Source: UBA1219 sp045601425
GTDB lineage: Bacteria > Bacteroidota > Bacteroidia > Bacteroidales > P3
Length of the DNA: 64,000 nucleotides
Assembly: GCA_045601425.1 (NCBI GenBank)
Contig: JAZRZP010000034.1
Location: 1-64,000, forward strand
Direction of reading: 5' to 3'
The notes under the pieces are model-generated. The model searched no databases. It worked only from the letters and a program-made list of their open reading frames with translations, and was not told where the DNA came from. Below are positions 52,731 to 60,962 of the stretch, one piece after another (the stretch's first letter is position 1; each line of letters starts with the position of its first letter). The position numbers and the translations under genes are program-made.

Positions 52731-53672
52731 ATGTCGGAATCCTTGAAAAACATACTGCTGCTTGTGTTGAAAATCCTTCTCGGAGCGATGTTCTGTTTCG
52801 CTGCCGTACTCAAGATTATCGGTATCGACCAGTTCGAGATGTATGTTTTCAGCTTCGGCATTTTCAGCCTCAATGCGTCGTTCTTGCTTGCCCGTCTGTG
52901 CATAGCATGGGAACTCATACTCGGCATTGCCTTGATTGTCAATGTCTACAACCGACTTTTCATACGGCTTGCCATGCTCACTCTGGTAGGATTCTCTGTT
53001 TTTCTCGTATATCTTATCGCAATAGGACGTAACGACAACTGCCACTGTTTCGGCGAGTTCATAAAATTCACTCCGTGGCAGTCGCTGGTCAAGAACGTGC
53101 TGTTCATGGTGATTGTCGCACTTGTGTCAAAGGTGAAATCTTTCCGTTTCAGGCCGCATTGGGCACTAGTGCTTCTGGCAATGCTCGTGCCTGTGGTGGC
53201 AGTGTTCTGCGTTTCTCCTCCCGACAATTTCCTTTTCGGAGAAGGTGGTGAGAACGGCATTGTCTCGCAGGAACTTTTCGATAAGTATGTGTCTGATAAT
53301 GAATCTTTTGCAGAAACAGGTATCCTCGAAGGGAAGAAAATCGTGTGTTATTTCAGCGTTTCGTGCAGATACTGCCAGCTTACAGCCCGGAAAATTTCCG
53401 CCATGGCGGAGCGGCTGTCAGTTCCCGACACGGCTGTCTTTTACATTTTCCGTGGGAAATACCGCACTTCCCAAGCCGACAAGTTCTTCGCAAAGACCGG
53501 CACGAAGCCTTTCCCGTACACCTTCATCGGTTCCGACACGCTGAATCCCATGACCCATGGCATCGTGCCTGTAATCACATTCACCGAAAACGGGCATATA
53601 CAGAAAACTTTCGATTACAGGAACATAACCGAAAGTTCAGTGTCGGAGTTCTTTGCCGCTCCGGAGCATTAG
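52731..53672 (+). CDS. MauE/DoxX-type membrane protein fused to a thioredoxin-like domain
   Basis: The 313-residue protein has four membrane helices in the first 130 residues (LGAMFCFAAVLKIIGID and LARLCIAWELILGIALI are typical of MauE/DoxX). A CHCFGEF motif lies in a loop, a fifth helix is at about 140-160, and an extracytoplasmic thioredoxin-like domain carries a CxxC active site in FSVSCRYCQL at about residue 211. Such fusions pass electrons from the membrane to extracytoplasmic thiols. It follows the zinc-ribbon gene by 8 bases. Confidence 0.8.
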   Translation: MSESLKNILLLVLKILLGAMFCFAAVLKIIGIDQFEMYVFSFGIFSLNASFLLARLCIAWELILGIALIVNVYNRLFIRLAMLTLVGFSVFLVYLIAIGRNDNCHCFGEFIKFTPWQSLVKNVLFMVIVALVSKVKSFRFRPHWALVLLAMLVPVVAVFCVSPPDNFLFGEGGENGIVSQELFDKYVSDNESFAETGILEGKKIVCYFSVSCRYCQLTARKISAMAERLSVPDTAVFYIFRGKYRTSQADKFFAKTGTKPFPYTFIGSDTLNPMTHGIVPVITFTENGHIQKTFDYRNITESSVSEFFAAPEH

Positions 53673-53679
53673 AATTCCG

Positions 53680-54312
53680 TTATTTGTTTACCGTACCGAA
53701 TATTCTGTCGCCGGCATCGCCCAGACCGGGGACGATGTAGCCCTTGTCGTTCAATTTTTCGTCAACGGCAGTGGTGAATATTTGCACGTCGGGGTGGTTT
53801 TTCTTTACGAATTCCAGACCTTGCGGAGCCGACACGATGCACAGGAACTTGATTTTCTTCACGCCGCGTTTTTTGAGCTGCGATATGGCGTTCACCGCCG
53901 AACCGCCGGTGGCCAGCATGGGATCGAGGAGTATCACTGTGCGCCGGTCGATGTTTTTCGGCATCTTGAAATAGTATTCGATGGGTTCCAGAGTTTCTTC
54001 GTTGCGCTGCAGACCTATGTGTCCCACCGCTGCGTTGGGTATCACCTGCAGAATGCCGTCGACCATGCCGAGACCGGCACGCAGGATGGGAACGAAAGCG
54101 TAGTTCTCCATGTCGATGGTGGTGGTTTCCATTTTCGCTATGGGAGTCTCGATGGTTACAGGCACCGTAGGCTCGTCGCTGAAAGCTTCGTAGCAAAGCA
54201 TTATAGCAAGCTCTTTTATTATTTCGCGGAACTCTTTGGTAGGAGTGTCCTTTTTACGTAAAATGGCCAGTTTGTGATTTACCAGCGGGTTATTGAGGAC
54301 TTTTTCTTGCAT
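53680..54312 (-). CDS. upp: Uracil phosphoribosyltransferase
   Basis: The 210-residue enzyme converts uracil and PRPP to UMP. The PRPP loop is ILLDPMLATGGSA, and the uracil-binding GYIVPGLGDAGDR motif is near the C-terminus. Length is normal. It converges with the MauE gene (7-base gap) and follows the outer-membrane-like gene by 45 bases. Confidence 0.96.
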   Translation of the reverse strand: MQEKVLNNPLVNHKLAILRKKDTPTKEFREIIKELAIMLCYEAFSDEPTVPVTIETPIAKMETTTIDMENYAFVPILRAGLGMVDGILQVIPNAAVGHIGLQRNEETLEPIEYYFKMPKNIDRRTVILLDPMLATGGSAVNAISQLKKRGVKKIKFLCIVSAPQGLEFVKKNHPDVQIFTTAVDEKLNDKGYIVPGLGDAGDRIFGTVNK

Positions 54313-54357
54313 GATGTTTTTTTTTCAGATGTTTATGATGTGTGATTTAGTGTCTTT

Positions 54358-54972
54358 TCAGAACGAGAAACCGATTTTCATGCCGTACTCGTGGTACCAG
54401 AGGCCTTTCGAGAAAGCTCCGTATTTTCTGGATGAGAATATGTTTTCCGAATAGTTGAACCCCGTGCCTATGTACCATTCCAGCATTATGAAACGGGTCG
54501 CCACCTGAAAACCAAATACACCCATTATTGCGAAGTTGTCTTCTGAAATTTTGTTGAGATATTCTTCCCCAGACGAAAACTGCTCATCGCCGTAACCTTT
54601 TATTCCGCCCACCGAACGGCAGACATAGTCAAGTTCGGGTTTGATGTAGAAACACGATGCAAGGTATCCGGATTCGCTTTTCATTCTCTGTATCGTGCCG
54701 AACGGAGCAAGTTGGTATTTGAAACCGAGTTTCACGAACCTCATGTTGGTGAAAAACATGTCGTTGTCGGAATTGTAGGTTGTTCCAAGCGTGAATTCCA
54801 GTGATTTGTTCTTGCCAATCATGCGTTCGTAGCCAATGTTGGGCATACCCGTCACCAGATTGGGTGCCAGATTGAGTTTTATGGCATTCTTGTTGCCGGA
54901 TTCCTGTGCCGTTGCAGAAAGGCAAACCATTGCCATTATTGCCCAAAGTATTATGTTTCTTGTTCTCTTCAT
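54358..54972 (-). CDS. Outer-membrane beta-barrel-like protein (DUF3575-type)
   Basis: The 204-residue protein has a signal peptide (MKRTRNIILWAIMAMVCLSATA, then Q). Amphipathic strands follow, alternating hydrophobic residues with glycine and aromatics (IKLNLAPNLVTGMPNIGYER, LEFTLGTTYNS, FVKLGFKYQL, MLEWYIGTGFNYS), and the last residues are KIGFSF, a barrel-type terminal strand. Its DUF family is assigned by look only. It starts 13 bases after the lipoprotein gene and is probably co-expressed with it. Confidence 0.7.
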   Translation of the reverse strand: MKRTRNIILWAIMAMVCLSATAQESGNKNAIKLNLAPNLVTGMPNIGYERMIGKNKSLEFTLGTTYNSDNDMFFTNMRFVKLGFKYQLAPFGTIQRMKSESGYLASCFYIKPELDYVCRSVGGIKGYGDEQFSSGEEYLNKISEDNFAIMGVFGFQVATRFIMLEWYIGTGFNYSENIFSSRKYGAFSKGLWYHEYGMKIGFSF

Positions 54973-54985
54973 GGTATGGTTCTCC

Positions 54986-55414
54986 TTATTTGTTGCCGGT
55001 ATGTGATCCCGTGCCGGAATTTACATATATTTTCATTGTTCTGCCGCCGTCATCGTAGGTGTTGTACGTGGCAATGAGATTGTTCCGATAGTAGATGTCG
55101 ATGTCCACATCGGCGGTGGCACATCTGTCTTCGACAAATGAATCGGGAACTCTGAAGTAACCTTCGTTCTGGAAACGGAAGGCAAATCGTCCGCGTTTGT
55201 CGGTCTTTGCAGTGCCTATTTCCTTGTCTTTTGCCGACATGACAAACGACAGGGTGGCATTGCTTACCGGAGTTTCGTCGTCGGGAGACTCGTACAGATA
55301 ACCTTTGACAAGGTATTCGCGGACATCGTCATCGCAGGAAGTGCAAAGTCCGAGAATGAACACCCCTGCAATGGTTAATACTGCGAATTTTAGTGATTTA
55401 AAATGTTTTCTCAT
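54986..55414 (-). CDS. Putative lipoprotein of the radical SAM-associated type
   Basis: Start at ATG 55412-55414 (MRKHFKSLKFAVLTIAGVF), 142 residues, lipobox ending CTSC followed by DDD. After it comes a single beta-sandwich unit (VKGYLYESPDDETPVSNATL, TDKRGRFAFRF) resembling a carboxypeptidase-regulatory-like module. The layout matches the lipoproteins that accompany a radical SAM enzyme in Bacteroidales (TIGR04134-like as I recall it). One such pair lies 5 kb away at 59490-60945. Here the neighbour is an outer-membrane-like protein instead of the enzyme. A TATCTTTG (55450-55443, minus) precedes it. Confidence 0.65.
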   Translation of the reverse strand: MRKHFKSLKFAVLTIAGVFILGLCTSCDDDVREYLVKGYLYESPDDETPVSNATLSFVMSAKDKEIGTAKTDKRGRFAFRFQNEGYFRVPDSFVEDRCATADVDIDIYYRNNLIATYNTYDDGGRTMKIYVNSGTGSHTGNK

Positions 55415-55442
55415 GTTCTGTGTTGTTTGAATTTTGAAATAC

Positions 55443-55450
55443 CAAAGATA
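55443..55450 (-). promoter_or_regulatory. -7 element of the lipoprotein operon
   Basis: TATCTTTG on the minus strand followed by GG, 28 bases before the ATG at 55414. Confidence 0.6.
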
Positions 55451-55539
55451 CGCTTTTTTTTTCAAAAATTACGGTGTCTGCTGAAAAAAACGGGATTTTG
55501 CAGGAATGGAAGCCTTCCGGCAATCCGGACAGCATTATT

Positions 55540-55749
55540 TCAGGAATTTTCGTTCTTGCAGGATTCGTCTTTTACATCTATGTTTATGTTTATGGTAATG
55601 CTTTCATCGTCACCGTTCCTGTTTCCAGAACGACTTCCGCCGTTCCTCATGAATGGAGGAGGTGTGTTTCCCCATCCTTTTTTGACAGCTATTACGAAAA
55701 TTATAATAATTATCGGCACTGCAACTATTATGGACATTATTGTTATCAT
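55540..55749 (-). CDS. Short single-pass membrane protein, copy B of a two-copy family
   Basis: A 69-codon frame from ATG 55747-55749. The first 20-odd residues form a strongly hydrophobic helix (MITIMSIIVAVPIIIIIF), then KKGWG as in copy A at 28711. A longer polar tail follows that is rich in Asn, Gly and Asp and includes an alternating ITININIDV stretch. DNA similarity with copy A runs from the -7 element through KKGWG and then stops, so the tails are unrelated. The frame is open upstream, but the promoter lies there. Confidence 0.6.
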   Translation of the reverse strand: MITIMSIIVAVPIIIIIFVIAVKKGWGNTPPPFMRNGGSRSGNRNGDDESITININIDVKDESCKNENS

Positions 55750-55773
55750 AACAATCTGTAACTTTTGACACTG

Positions 55774-55801
55774 CAAAATTACGAAAAATATGTCAGACAA
55801 A
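55774..55801 (-). promoter_or_regulatory. Promoter of small membrane gene, copy B
   Basis: On the minus strand TTTG (55801-55798) and TAATTTTG (55781-55774). The 16-base spacer is 4 shorter than in copy A and shorter than ideal, so activity may be weaker. Confidence 0.5.
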
Positions 55802-55945
55802 CAAGTAAATTTTCAAATAATTGTTAAAGTTAAAATTCTGGACAACGCTGCTGAAAAGGCAATTACAATGTGATGGCAACCGAAACCGGTTCCGGCAGTG
55901 GCGGTGGCTCTCGCAAAATACCTTTGGGGAGGAAATTGTAGTGAG

Positions 55946-56222
55946 TTATTCGAACCAACTTGGGTCATACGTATTAAGAATGCCTTCCAGCTCTTTGAGT
56001 GATATTACACACACGCTGAAATCTTCATTCTTATTCACAAAACACACACTAAATCGGCCTTACGCTTGTCTTTTACAAAATGCCACACCCCTTTTGAATG
56101 CTGTTCCCTTTCGGTCGGGTCTATGGCTATGTATATATCCGAACTTGCGTACTTACTTTTTACAACTTTTACGCACACATCTGCCTTTTGGGGGATTTTT
56201 TTTCACATACACACGTCCCCAT
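55946..56222 (-). pseudogene. Frameshifted small gene, possibly a PD-(D/E)XK nuclease-like fragment
   Basis: Joining three minus-strand frames gives one coherent peptide of about 90 residues. It includes VKVVKSKYASSDIYIAID, then PTEREQHSKGVWHFVKDKRK, then (after a slip in a GT-rich tract near 56018) VNKNEDFSVCVISLKEL and a final TYDPSWFE before the stop at 55946-55948. A second break lies in a homopolymer-rich stretch near 56195. The D-x(n)-KDKRKADLVCVFVN arrangement recalls group I intron-type PD-(D/E)XK nucleases, but this is only an impression. Either decay or sequencing error at low-complexity tracts could explain the breaks. Confidence 0.4.
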
Positions 56223-56269
56223 AAATACAATGTTCGTTTGTGATATTCGGCAAATCTGTCGTACGAATA

Positions 56270-56357
56270 TTATTCAGTGTTTACACGGGGTTCACTCTGC
56301 GAGAGCACAGTCCCGGCAATGCACATAAGTGCGACAAACAGCATTGTCTTTTTTCAT
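56270..56357 (-). pseudogene. Broken start of an exported protein gene (signal peptide only)
   Basis: ATG AAA AAA at 56357 is followed, after a one-base slip, by a textbook signal peptide (MLFVALMCIAGTVLSQ) and then SEPRVNTE and a stop. Restoring the frame gives MKKTMLFV, the form of other exported proteins in this window. No mature protein remains downstream. Confidence 0.4.
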
Positions 56358-56389
56358 CTTATTATTTTTTTGCGAAGTTAAACAAAATA

Positions 56390-56546
56390 ATCGGATATAC
56401 CCAATTGATACTTCCGTGCGTGTCTTCATCCATACGATGTAGGGAATCAGGAGGTTGCCGTCGCCGAAGATAAGGCCGACGGTGTGACTCATGTTGAGGA
56501 AACAGTTCCCGTAGATACCGGCATTTAAGGGACAGCCGTTGCGGCA
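56390..56546 (-). pseudogene. Possible remnant of a small membrane protein (DUF4870-like)
   Basis: One minus-strand frame, with codon choice like that of the neighbours, reads AGIYGNCFLNMSHTVGLIFG and then a hydrophobic LLIPYIVWMKTR. The spacing of the two hydrophobic parts and the final basic residue resemble a DUF4870 half. There is no start codon and no proper C-terminus. I am unsure of this one. Confidence 0.25.
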
Positions 56547-56626
56547 AAAAAAAGTCCCGAGCGGATTTTTGTGTTTTATTCCCGTGCATCGTACAATAAA
56601 ACGGAAAAGAAAACGTTTGAAAACCG

Positions 56627-59140
56627 ATGGAAGATAATAACGAGTATAAGAGAATAACGTTGGCGGAGGCGCCGACAGGCTCCAAGTGCGTGATAATAAA
56701 GATTGGCGGACATGGCGGATTGCGGCACAGACTGATGGAAATGGGCTTTGTGAAGGGAGAAACCGTCGCCGTGCTGAAGAATGCGCCACTCCGTGACCCG
56801 ATAGAATACCAGATACTGCAGTCTCATGTGTCTTTGCGTAAGAGCGAAGCTGAAAAAATCGAGGTCATTCCGCTTACTGTCGACAATCCCAATGTGGACA
56901 TAAACAGCGATTACAACGGCACGATAGTGGAGGAGTACGATAACGACAAGGAATTGTCGGAGAAAATCCAGCGCATGAGCCACACGATTACGGTGGCTCT
57001 CGTGGGTAACCCGAATTGCGGAAAAACGTCCTTTTTCAATCATGCCACCGGCTTGCACGAAAAAGTCGGCAATTATGCCGGCGTTACGGTGGATATAAAA
57101 ACAGGTATCTTTTACCACAAGGGATATACCATAAAGCTTGTCGACCTCCCCGGAACATATTCGATCAACGAGTATTCTCCCGAAGAACTTTGTGTAAGGG
57201 AGTATCTGGCCAAAAACGAACACGACATAGTCCTCAACATCGTCGATGCTTCCAATCTGGAACGCAACCTTTTCCTTACCACACAGCTTATCGACATGAG
57301 CGCCCCAATGGTGATGGCTCTCAACATGTACGATGAACTTAAATCTACCGGCGACAAGTTCGATTACAGGGCCATGGGCAAAATGCTCGGATTGCCCATA
57401 GTTCCGACCACGGCATCGAACGGGAAGGGCATACCGGAAGTCCTGCAGACAATCATCGATGTGTTCGAAAACCACAAAAACCTCACCCATCACATCCACA
57501 TCAATTACGGAAACGACATAGAAGAAGCCATAATTCCCATAAAACGGCTTATAGAACAGAACAAGGACATTATCAACGTGTATCCGTCGCGGTACATAGC
57601 GATAAGCACTCTGGAAAACACCCGGCATACGGTTGCCGAAATCGAACATCTGCCGAACGGGAAGGAGATACTTTCCGTTGCCAGACAGAAACGCGACAGC
57701 CTTGAAAAATCGTATGGCGAAAGCATTGATACCCAGATAAACAACTCAAGGTACGGGTTCATTCGAGGTGCTTTGAAGGAGACCTATTCTCCCGGTGAAA
57801 AAGGCAACCGCTGGAAAGCGTACAAGGCCGACAACCTTCTTACCAACCGCTGGCTCGGCTTCCCCCTGCTGCTCGTTTTCATGTGGGCAATGTTCGAGGT
57901 AACATTCATCGTGGGAGCCTATCCGCAAAGCTGGATCGACAGTCTGGTGGTATGGTTCGGAAATCTGGTTGCCGGCTGGATCCCTGAGGGTATACTTAAT
58001 GACATGGTCGTTGACGGAATAATAGGCGGGGTAGGGGCAGTGATTTCCTTCCTGCCCAACATCATAATATTGTTCCTTTTCATCTCTGTCATGGAGGATA
58101 CGGGCTACATGGCACGTGCCGCCTTCATGATGGACAGGATTTTTCACCGCTTCGGCCTGCACGGACGCTCGTTCATACCTTACATAATGGGTTTCGGTTG
58201 CGCAGTGCCGGCCATAATGGCAACCCGTACCCTCGAAAACAAAAAGGACCGACTCGTTACCATACTCACCATACCTTTTATCTCCTGCTCCGCACGCATA
58301 CCGGTGTACATAATAATGATCGGCGCTTTCTTCCCGAAACATCAGGGCCTCATACTGATGAGCATATACTTGACGGGTATCATAGTCGCCGTGCTTTCGG
58401 CAAAACTGCTTAACCGTACGGTATTCCGCAGCGAATCCGAGGAGTTTGTCATGGAACTTCCTCCGTACCGCATTCCCACGCTCAGAAACGTGTTCATGCA
58501 CATGTGGGACAAGAGTGCGCAGTATATAAAAAAGATGGGTACGGTGATTCTCGCCGCATCCATCGTAATCTGGGCTTTGGAATATTTTCCGCAGAACAGT
58601 CCTGAGGAAGTTGCTCTTGCACAGCAGATAGAACAGGTGAAAGGCAATGCCGGACTTTCAGCCGCCGAAAGCTCGCATATCGTTGATTCTCTGATGCTGG
58701 CAAAAGATGCCGCCCATTGCGAAAACTGCTATATCGGCAGGTTCGGACATCTCATAGAACCTGTTGTTCGCCCATGCGGTTTCGACTGGCATATCGGAGT
58801 GGCTCTGTGTACAGGCATCGCAGCCAAGGAAATCGTGGTTTCCACTCTGGGAGTGCTTTATCAGTCGGAAAATGCCGGCAGTGGAGAAAAAAAACTTGAA
58901 GAAAAACTTTACGAGCAGAAATGGCCCGCCGGCAGCCGCTACGCCGGAAAACCGGTGTACTCTCCGGTCATGGCCTACGGCCTGATGATTTTTGTACTCC
59001 TGAGTTCTCCATGCGTGGCTACATTGGCTGCAATACGCCGTGAGGCCGGATGGCGGTGGCTCGTTTTTTCGATACTTTATACCTTGGTCTTGGCATGGAT
59101 TTTTGCAACGCTCATATTCCAGATAGGTTCTGGATTTTAA
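56627..59140 (+). CDS. feoB: Ferrous iron transporter, FeoA-FeoB fusion
   Basis: The 837-residue protein imports Fe(II). An FeoA-type SH3 domain occupies about residues 8-85 (CVIIKIGGHGGLRHRLMEMG). The cytoplasmic G domain follows: G1 VGNPNCGKTSFFNHATG at about 125, G3 DLPGTYSINEYSPEE at about 172, G4 ALNMYDEL. The C-terminal permease has about eight helices, with the gate motifs GFGCAVPAIMATR and FISCSARIPVYIIM. Fusion of FeoA to FeoB is common in Bacteroidota. A Cys-rich partner gene follows after 22 bases. No Fur box was identified with confidence. Confidence 0.96.
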   Translation: MEDNNEYKRITLAEAPTGSKCVIIKIGGHGGLRHRLMEMGFVKGETVAVLKNAPLRDPIEYQILQSHVSLRKSEAEKIEVIPLTVDNPNVDINSDYNGTIVEEYDNDKELSEKIQRMSHTITVALVGNPNCGKTSFFNHATGLHEKVGNYAGVTVDIKTGIFYHKGYTIKLVDLPGTYSINEYSPEELCVREYLAKNEHDIVLNIVDASNLERNLFLTTQLIDMSAPMVMALNMYDELKSTGDKFDYRAMGKMLGLPIVPTTASNGKGIPEVLQTIIDVFENHKNLTHHIHINYGNDIEEAIIPIKRLIEQNKDIINVYPSRYIAISTLENTRHTVAEIEHLPNGKEILSVARQKRDSLEKSYGESIDTQINNSRYGFIRGALKETYSPGEKGNRWKAYKADNLLTNRWLGFPLLLVFMWAMFEVTFIVGAYPQSWIDSLVVWFGNLVAGWIPEGILNDMVVDGIIGGVGAVISFLPNIIILFLFISVMEDTGYMARAAFMMDRIFHRFGLHGRSFIPYIMGFGCAVPAIMATRTLENKKDRLVTILTIPFISCSARIPVYIIMIGAFFPKHQGLILMSIYLTGIIVAVLSAKLLNRTVFRSESEEFVMELPPYRIPTLRNVFMHMWDKSAQYIKKMGTVILAASIVIWALEYFPQNSPEEVALAQQIEQVKGNAGLSAAESSHIVDSLMLAKDAAHCENCYIGRFGHLIEPVVRPCGFDWHIGVALCTGIAAKEIVVSTLGVLYQSENAGSGEKKLEEKLYEQKWPAGSRYAGKPVYSPVMAYGLMIFVLLSSPCVATLAAIRREAGWRWLVFSILYTLVLAWIFATLIFQIGSGF

Positions 59141-59162
59141 ATTCATTATTTGACAATATGTT

Positions 59163-59438
59163 ATGGTACAACAGATTTTAGTATTGCTGATAGTCCTTGC
59201 ATGCGTGCTTTTCATGCTACTGTACATGAAAAAAGCCCTGAATCATCACGACTGTCAATGCGGGTGCTCGTGCGACTGTCAGGAACACCGTGACTGCAGA
59301 GGCTGTACTGCAGGATGTCAGGAAGATAGGAGTGGCTGTGCATGTCCCGAACAGAATGCCGGTGAATGTTCCTGCAAGGAATCCTGTCCCTGCGGCTGCC
59401 GCGACGGTAATTCTCAGGTGTTGGGAAAAGAAGAGTGA
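59163..59438 (+). CDS. FeoB-associated Cys-rich membrane protein
   Basis: The 91-residue protein has one N-terminal helix (residues 4-22, ILVLLIVLACVLFMLLYMKK). Its tail contains 15 cysteines in about 52 residues (CQCGCSCDCQ, CRGCTAGCQ, CSCKESCPCGCRDG). Small Cys-rich proteins commonly follow feoB in place of FeoC, but the tail here is richer and longer than the usual few-Cys form. It may hold an Fe-S cluster or bind metal. It ends 51 bases before the convergent radical SAM gene. Confidence 0.8.
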   Translation: MVQQILVLLIVLACVLFMLLYMKKALNHHDCQCGCSCDCQEHRDCRGCTAGCQEDRSGCACPEQNAGECSCKESCPCGCRDGNSQVLGKEE

Positions 59439-59489
59439 GTTCGGATTCGCAAATCCGCAAAAACAAGGTGAGAAAGTTTTGCAGATGCT

Positions 59490-60572
59490 TTACTGTCCGT
59501 GTTTTACGTTCATTATTTTCCTGTAGTGGCAGTTTATCACATTGTCGCAGTTGCCGTGCCAGTTGTGCATGCCGTTGCCGAGGCAGTCTCGGAATACCTT
59601 GCAGCCGCTGCATTGTCCCTTGCGTGCCCATTGGCGGTTTCTGAAAGGTTCGAACTTTTCTTCCCATACCTTGTAAAAATCATCATGGTATATGTTGCCC
59701 TGTGAGAATGCCTCACGGTCGATGTTGGGGCAGGCGCTTATGGTGCCGTCGGATAGTACCGATGCTATGTTTATGCCGGCATGGCACATGTATGGGCTCG
59801 GCCTGACTTCCATTTCGTAGGGTCCGAGGTAGCCTTCACAGCCGAATGTTACGTTCATGTTCGAGACAGGATTCCTGCGTTTGTCTTTTATGAATTCCAT
59901 GAGTTCCACAAACTGCCTGTCGCTGAGGTGGAGTTCAGGATTTTCCTTGGCCCGTCCAATAGGTATTATGGTGAACAGCCGCCATTGTCTTACGCCCATT
60001 GAGGCGAGCATACCGTGCATGTCGGACAGCTGTGGCAGATTCCTCCGGTTTACGCAGGTAACTACGTCGAAGGCGAGTTTCGGTTCTTTCGCGGCGGTGG
60101 CTATGGCTTCAATGGTTTTGCTGAAGCCGCTTTCACGCTGCCGCATCCAGTCGTGTTCCTTTTCGAGTCCGTCGAGGCTTATCGTGAGGGTTCCCATACC
60201 GGCACTCATAAGCCGTGCGTGCATGTTCCTATCGTAGAGTACTCCGTTTGTCACCAGACCCCAGCCAACACCGCGTTGTCGCAAGGCTCGTCCCGTTTCG
60301 GCAATGTCGGGTCTCAGCAGAGGCTCTCCACCGGTGAGAACCACGGTGAAGCGTTCCGGCCTGTGGCTCGCCGGAATGGTGTCGAATGCTTTAAGGAAAT
60401 CTTCGAGCGGCATGTCGGGCGTATGCGTATCGGAACTGCAGTCGCTCCCGCAGTGGCGGCAATGCAGGTTGCATCGGGTGGTACATTCCCAGAAAAGATA
60501 GTTCAGCTCATGGACGTGGGTCTCGTTGCTGCGGAACATCCGTACGATAAACTTCTGCAGCCACTTACTCAT
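59490..60572 (-). CDS. Radical SAM/SPASM enzyme of an rSAM-lipoprotein cassette
   Basis: The 360-residue enzyme has the radical SAM motif CNLHCRHC (Cys at about 34, 38, 41), GGEPLL, and a C-terminal SPASM-type cluster region. That region includes CHAGINIASVLSDGTISACPN and CSGCKVFRDCLGNGMH, with further Cys before the end. It likely carries extra 4Fe-4S clusters and modifies a peptide. It overlaps the upstream lipoprotein gene by 8 bases, so that protein is the natural candidate substrate or partner. It matches the TIGR04133-type family as I recall; no function has been proven for it. Confidence 0.85.
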   Translation of the reverse strand: MSKWLQKFIVRMFRSNETHVHELNYLFWECTTRCNLHCRHCGSDCSSDTHTPDMPLEDFLKAFDTIPASHRPERFTVVLTGGEPLLRPDIAETGRALRQRGVGWGLVTNGVLYDRNMHARLMSAGMGTLTISLDGLEKEHDWMRQRESGFSKTIEAIATAAKEPKLAFDVVTCVNRRNLPQLSDMHGMLASMGVRQWRLFTIIPIGRAKENPELHLSDRQFVELMEFIKDKRRNPVSNMNVTFGCEGYLGPYEMEVRPSPYMCHAGINIASVLSDGTISACPNIDREAFSQGNIYHDDFYKVWEEKFEPFRNRQWARKGQCSGCKVFRDCLGNGMHNWHGNCDNVINCHYRKIMNVKHGQ

Positions 60573-60945
60573 TGGTGTTTTTCAAAAGATGTATGCTGAT
60601 GGTGTCGGAATGGTATCTGTCCAACACCGTGTCCGTGGAGGCGAAATCATCGCTTTCGGCAACAAAACGGTACGTGAAGCTGTCGTTACCTTCGACGAAG
60701 CTGTTGTATTCGCTGAAAAATCCGTTGATGTCGGTTTGGCCCAGAAGCACGAACGATGACGTTTCGCTCGGGGCTCTGTATATTTTCACGTCGGAAACAG
60801 GCGATTCGTCATCGGACGAAAGAACGCGGAACACTACGGCGTCCTCCCGATAATCGACTACAGGCGTTCCATAACAGGCCTGAAAAGTGAACATTACGGC
60901 CGTGAATGACACACAGCCCAAAATACGTCGGATTATTTTTCTCAT
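60565..60945 (-). CDS. Putative lipoprotein paired with the radical SAM enzyme
   Basis: Start at ATG 60943-60945 (MRKIIRRILGCVSF), 126 residues, lipobox ending FTFQAC followed by YGTPVVDYRED. The rest is one beta-sandwich-like module (VVFRVLSSDDESPVSDVKIY, LLGQTDINGFFSEY). It is translated first and its stop overlaps the ATG of the radical SAM gene. A relative is at 54986-55414. Whether it is modified by the enzyme is inference from gene order. Confidence 0.75.
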   Translation of the reverse strand: MRKIIRRILGCVSFTAVMFTFQACYGTPVVDYREDAVVFRVLSSDDESPVSDVKIYRAPSETSSFVLLGQTDINGFFSEYNSFVEGNDSFTYRFVAESDDFASTDTVLDRYHSDTISIHLLKNTNE

Positions 60946-60962
60946 TGGTGTCTGCTTTTTTG

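Noticed and set aside
55821..56243. 140-codon plus-strand frame between the small membrane gene and feoAB
   Set aside because: No start context or domain; the opposite strand gives a more protein-like, though broken, sequence.
59433..59460. Terminator between the Cys-rich gene and the radical SAM gene
   Set aside because: The CGGATT/AATCCG stem is only 6 bp and no T run follows on either strand.
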